Source of the DNA: Oscillospiraceae bacterium
GTDB taxonomy: Bacteria > Bacillota > Clostridia > Oscillospirales > Oscillospiraceae
DNA: 9,005 nt
Direction: 5' to 3'
Assembly (NCBI GenBank): GCA_016292445.1
Contig: JAEDIN010000045.1
Coordinates: 1 to 9,005, forward strand
Shown piece after piece: positions 6,688 to 9,005 of this stretch; the stretch's first letter is position 1; the number at the start of each line of letters is the position of its first letter. The notes under the pieces are model-generated. The model worked only from the letters and a program-made list of their open reading frames with translations, was not told the origin of the DNA and did no database searches. Both the position numbers and the translations under genes were made by a program.

Positions 6688-7878
6688 TTAAAAGTCGATA
6701 TTGGAAATTGCCCTTGCGGTGCGTGCGTCAAGAACTGCGGTGCGGGGGATGCCGAAGAGCTTGAACTTGACGATGTAGACAGGTTCGCCGTTGCGGGTGC
6801 TTCTGCTTATCGTCAGATCGTCAAGCACCGCGCTCATAAGACCGTTGGCTTTCCTGAAAATGCTGAGCGCTTCATCGGGAGAGAGAATGCCTTCATCGCT
6901 GCTGCCTGCGGGCTTTGAGGTTCCGCTGCCGGAGCCGCCGTCGGTTTCGTGTGCAAGCACCTTGCCTGTCGTTGCGGAAACGAAATACTTGTGCGTGGTT
7001 TCCCCGTCCTTAAACACTACTTCATAGGCAAGCTGCTCTGCGTAGCGGACGATGCTATGGCTCGATGAGCCGCCTTCCAGACCGGCCGCGGCCTCGGCGG
7101 CAATGAGCCTTGCGTCAAGCGCACTGCGGAAACCGTTCAATCTGCCGAAAAGCTCGGTTTTATCGGGCAGAGTATCAAGGCTGTCGGCCAGGAAGATGAG
7201 GTCCTGCACGCTGGAGCTTTCAAGCTCATCCGCGTCAAACGCATCAAGACTGCCGCTGAGCTTCTCCGCAAGCTCCGACTTGCCGGAGCAGTCGCTTTTT
7301 TCGCCGTCAAGCTCCTGATACAAAACGGCATAGTTAAAGCCTGCGCGACTTGTAGCCTCCTCAACGGAGCTTATTATCTTCGCACAAAGTGCATCCGAGC
7401 CCTCGCCCTTCAGATTGCGGACCGAAACAAGGATACCGTTGCAGTCTTTAGTCAGGTAGCCGTCGCCGCAAAGCTTTTCCGTGAGCGCGTCCATAGCCTT
7501 TGAAATGCTCCTGCCCTCAAGGGCTTCGGCGTCTATGAGGGCCTTCGCGTCGTCGTTGTTGAGCGTGACCTCCTTGACGGTGTTGAAGCCGTTCACCGTG
7601 AGTTCAACGCTGGGGTTTACATCAACGGAAACGATATATTTCGATGCTGAAAAGCTCCCGTATACTCCTGCCGCTCCTACGACCAGCAGCAGTGCAGCCG
7701 CCGCCGATAAGAAGGTTTTAACGCCGTATCTGCGCTTTCGGCTTTCCTGCCTGAAGTCTATGACGGAATTATCCGCATCGTGCAGCTCATCCACGGCGGC
7801 AAGCAGTTCGTCGAGCCTATTCGGCGCAATGCCCGAAAGCTCCTGCCGGAGCCTTTCTTCAATTATTTCTTTCTTCAT
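6688..7878 (-). CDS. Membrane anti-sigma factor with RsgI-like and PepSY-like domains
   Basis: This 396-residue single-pass membrane protein is probably the anti-sigma factor for the upstream sigma gene. The cytoplasmic N-terminus (1-50) is highly charged and likely binds the sigma factor; it does not look like the standard RsgI N-terminal domain. One membrane segment follows (about 56-75). Residues 80-150 match the RsgI middle domain: YIVSVDVNPSVELTVNGF, then a helical segment with LEGRSISKAMDAL. The Asn-Pro (N88-P89) sits at the position where RsgI proteins are known to cleave themselves. Residues 155-275 are a Ser/Asp/Glu-rich helical spacer. The C-terminus has a PepSY-like repeat (about 277-310, YEVVFKDGETTHKYFVSATTGKVL) and a second region (333-396) resembling it, joined by a Gly/Ser linker (314-328). 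Four Cys (137, 146, 165, 197) lie in the outer part. Its start overlaps the sigma stop by ATGA, so translation is coupled. Confidence 0.85.
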   Translation of the reverse strand: MKKEIIEERLRQELSGIAPNRLDELLAAVDELHDADNSVIDFRQESRKRRYGVKTFLSAAAALLLVVGAAGVYGSFSASKYIVSVDVNPSVELTVNGFNTVKEVTLNNDDAKALIDAEALEGRSISKAMDALTEKLCGDGYLTKDCNGILVSVRNLKGEGSDALCAKIISSVEEATSRAGFNYAVLYQELDGEKSDCSGKSELAEKLSGSLDAFDADELESSSVQDLIFLADSLDTLPDKTELFGRLNGFRSALDARLIAAEAAAGLEGGSSSHSIVRYAEQLAYEVVFKDGETTHKYFVSATTGKVLAHETDGGSGSGTSKPAGSSDEGILSPDEALSIFRKANGLMSAVLDDLTISRSTRNGEPVYIVKFKLFGIPRTAVLDARTARAISNIDF

Positions 7879-8423
7879 AACACATCACCTGCCAGCTTTT
7901 CAAGCTTTTTGAGAGAGCGATTATACTTGTTGATGACCGTCGAAAGGGGTATATCCAACAGCTTCGCTATTTCTCTGTGCTTGAGCCCTGCCGTTATATG
8001 AAGCATAACGATTTGTCTTTCATCGTCTTTGAGCTTACTAAGCAGAGCATTGGCCAATATTTTGTTTTCACTGTCGGCAAAGCAGTTTCTGGGGTCGGCT
8101 GGCTCGGGGAAGCTATCCGACCAATCGGCATGCTTTTGCTGTGAGCGTATCTGGGCATATGCCAGATATTTTGCTATTCCCAACACCCAGGGAACGGGGT
8201 CTTTACCGCAGGGTTTATAGGTTTTCGCTGATTTCCACACCTGTATGTAGGTTTCCTGCATGATGTCCTGCGCGGTCTCCGCATCGCGCAATATTGAAAG
8301 TGCAAAACAGTAGACCGCATTGTTTGTCTTTAGATATAGATCAGATAGAGCTGTCTTATCTCCGCCGGCAATTTTCAGGATAATGCTCTCATCCACAGAG
8401 GTGTGCAAGCCCGATTTTGACAT
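7875..8423 (-). CDS. ECF-type RNA polymerase sigma factor
   Basis: This 182-residue protein is a compact sigma-70-family factor with regions 2 and 4 only. Region 2 (about 25-97) carries LYLKTNNAVYCFALSILRD, DIMQETYIQVWKSAKTY and PWVLGIAKYLAYAQIR. Region 4 (about 126-178) carries LKDDERQIVMLH followed by the helix-turn-helix HREIAKLLDIPLSTVINKYNRSLKKLEK. The first region matches ECF factors that bind core polymerase and melt the -10; the helix-turn-helix would read the -35. The start follows GAGGTGA about 8 bases upstream. The stop overlaps the anti-sigma start by 4 nt, the classic arrangement of an ECF sigma with its membrane inhibitor. It is not a SigI-type factor, although its partner carries an RsgI-like domain. 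Confidence 0.93.
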   Translation of the reverse strand: MSKSGLHTSVDESIILKIAGGDKTALSDLYLKTNNAVYCFALSILRDAETAQDIMQETYIQVWKSAKTYKPCGKDPVPWVLGIAKYLAYAQIRSQQKHADWSDSFPEPADPRNCFADSENKILANALLSKLKDDERQIVMLHITAGLKHREIAKLLDIPLSTVINKYNRSLKKLEKLAGDVL

Positions 8424-8471
8424 AAGGAGCTCACCTCAGTTTGTATTTTACGCAAATGCGCTTCAATATAT

Positions 8472-8500
8472 ATTGTAAATTGGCAAGGCTAATATCGCAA
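8472..8500 (-). promoter_or_regulatory. Promoter of the sigma/anti-sigma operon
   Basis: Read on the minus strand, TTGCGA (plus 8495-8500) and TACAAT (plus 8472-8477) are separated by 17 bp. Each differs from the housekeeping consensus at one or two bases. This puts the start of transcription about 40 bases before the sigma start codon. I see no clear ECF-type motif in the same region, so the pair may be expressed from a housekeeping promoter. Confidence 0.6.
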
Positions 8501-8640
8501 TGAGTTTTTTTATTTCCGGGGAAATTTTTTTGTGTTATGTGCGATAAAAACCGCAATAGCGGACAATAGTAAGCGAGAAGACACGCTGCACTGTGCGCGG
8601 CGGCTTTTCGGAACCAGATCACTGGTCCCCCCCCCACCAC
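8501..8640. other. Intergenic region with small hairpins and an unassigned possible RNA
   Basis: There is no supported protein-coding gene here. It contains several small dyads on the plus strand: CCGC-AATA-GCGG (8550-8561), AGCG/CGCT (about 8573-8586), GCAC-T-GTGC (8588-8596), and a stronger one, GGAACCAG-ATCA-CTGGTCC (8610-8628, one bulged A). These lead into the orphan terminator at 8641. On the minus strand the first dyad is followed by five T residues and could be a weak terminator (stem of only 4 bp). A structured small RNA is possible but unproven; no clear plus-strand promoter was found. Confidence 0.35.
8627..8635. repeat. Homopolymer run of nine C
   Basis: Nine consecutive C residues lie directly before the orphan terminator. 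Runs of this length are uncommon outside coding selection and are prone to slippage in replication and to sequencing error, so the true length may vary. Confidence 0.9.
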
Positions 8641-8679
8641 AAAGATCGGTCGCTTCCGGCAAGGTGACCGATCTTTTTT
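8641..8679 (+). terminator. Orphan plus-strand intrinsic terminator
   Basis: An 11-bp stem (AAAGATCGGTC, 8641-8651, with GACCGATCTTT, 8666-8676) is extended by an inner CTT/AAG pairing around a CCGGC loop and followed by a run of six T residues (8674-8679). The T run marks the plus strand as the main direction. The nearest upstream plus-strand gene is the kinase, over 2 kb away and already terminated, so this must end a short unknown transcript or act as a leader element for the gene at 8836. Confidence 0.8.
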
Positions 8680-8699
8680 ATATCACAAACACCATACCC

Positions 8700-8826
8700 T
8701 GTTAAAATTTTTAAAAATTTTTAATTTTGTTGAGATATTTTTAACGCTTTGCGACAATACATTTCAAAGAGATTTGTCCAAAAATGAATTTTTTTATAAA
8801 AATCGTATAACCCAAAAACTAGGAGG
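8700..8826 (+). promoter_or_regulatory. AT-rich upstream region and ribosome site of the acyl-CoA synthetase gene
   Basis: Alternating A and T tracts at 8704-8728 are spaced by about 10 bp, so the DNA may be curved or act as an UP-type element. A candidate -35 TTGTCC (8774-8779) and TATAAA (8795-8800) have a 15-bp spacing, short of ideal, and TATAAC (8806-8811) is an alternative -10. The promoter position is therefore uncertain. AGGAGG at 8821-8826, nine bases before ATG, is a strong ribosome site. Confidence 0.4.
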
Positions 8827-8835
8827 GACCACTAT

Positions 8836-9005
8836 ATGAAAGGAAAAGCATCGGTCACAAAACCGTGGCTGAAGTATTACAGCGACGAGGCAGTAAATGC
8901 CGAACTGCCCAGGGAAACGATATACGAGCATATATTTAAGCACAATGACGCTCACCGTAAAAATACCGCCATCAACTATTTCGGCGGCAAGATAAGCTAC
9001 GGCGA
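8836..9005 (+). CDS. AMP-dependent acyl-CoA synthetase/ligase, N-terminal fragment (runs off the window)
   Basis: The first 56 codons of a gene that continues past the window are visible. The translated start includes KPWLKYYSDEAVN, then ELPRETIYEHIFKHN and TAINYFGGKISYG. This is the typical N-terminal lead of long-chain fatty-acid-CoA ligases of Firmicutes: the P-W-L-x-x-Y opening, the T-I-Y-E helix, and A-x-N-Y-F-G-x-x-I-x-Y-G leading into the adenylate-forming domain. Such enzymes activate a carboxylic acid with ATP and join it to CoA. The ATP-binding motifs lie beyond the window, so activity and substrate cannot be judged. The start is supported by AGGAGG nine bases upstream. Confidence 0.8.
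   Translation, partial: MKGKASVTKPWLKYYSDEAVNAELPRETIYEHIFKHNDAHRKNTAINYFGGKISYG

Noticed and set aside
8431..8640. 69-codon minus-strand open frame upstream of the sigma gene
   Set aside because: It begins in the poly-C run, spans the sigma operon promoter, has no ribosome site, and its translation looks like random structured DNA.
8540..8680. T-box or 6S RNA identity for the intergenic hairpin region
   Set aside because: I looked for the T-box AGGGUGGNACCGCG sequence and for a long 6S-type rod with a central bubble, and found neither convincingly.
1..9005. CRISPR array, intact insertion sequence or defence island
   Set aside because: No regularly spaced repeats, no transposase frame and no recognisable defence genes were seen; the only mobile signature is the integrase relic.

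Overview
The window looks like chromosomal DNA of a Gram-positive Firmicute of class Clostridia, probably near the Ruminococcaceae/Oscillospiraceae. This rests on gene content (a DUF975 membrane protein, a PhoP/PhoR-style two-component pair with a short clostridial sensor, an ECF sigma factor with a membrane anti-sigma carrying an RsgI-type domain), strong GGAGG ribosome sites, AT-rich sigma-70-type promoters, and a tRNA-Leu with encoded CCA. Family-level placement is inference.

Layout. Positions 1-3594 hold a tight three-gene operon on the minus strand: DUF975 membrane protein, beta-CASP metallo-beta-lactamase-fold nuclease, DUF2804 protein. Gaps are 8-9 bp, the ribosome sites overlap the preceding stop codons, a perfect TATAAT lies upstream and a hairpin follows. 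Positions 3700-3875 are a complete tRNA-Leu(CAG) unit with promoter, tRNA and terminator. Positions 3880-4500 contain no intact gene I can recognise, but the minus strand carries the decayed C-terminal third of a phage-type tyrosine integrase, placed as expected for an element that once integrated at the tRNA. Positions 4444-6588 hold a response regulator and sensor kinase on the plus strand, with TTTACA repeats like PhoP boxes upstream and a perfect 21-bp hairpin at the end. Positions 6688-8500 (minus strand) hold an ECF sigma factor and its probable membrane anti-sigma factor, overlapping by ATGA. Positions 8501-8835 are intergenic, with an orphan plus-strand terminator and a run of nine C. 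A partial AMP-dependent acyl-CoA synthetase starts at 8836 and runs off the window.

How the genes work together. Two signalling modules, a two-component system and a sigma/anti-sigma pair, converge on one bidirectional hairpin, so they are separate transcription units. The sigma/anti-sigma pair is the most interesting coding module: an ECF-type sigma factor is paired with a protein whose outer domain resembles that of RsgI, normally the partner of SigI-type sigma factors, and it retains the Asn-Pro at the known RsgI self-cleavage position. I found no CRISPR array, insertion sequence or clearly new multi-gene defence system.
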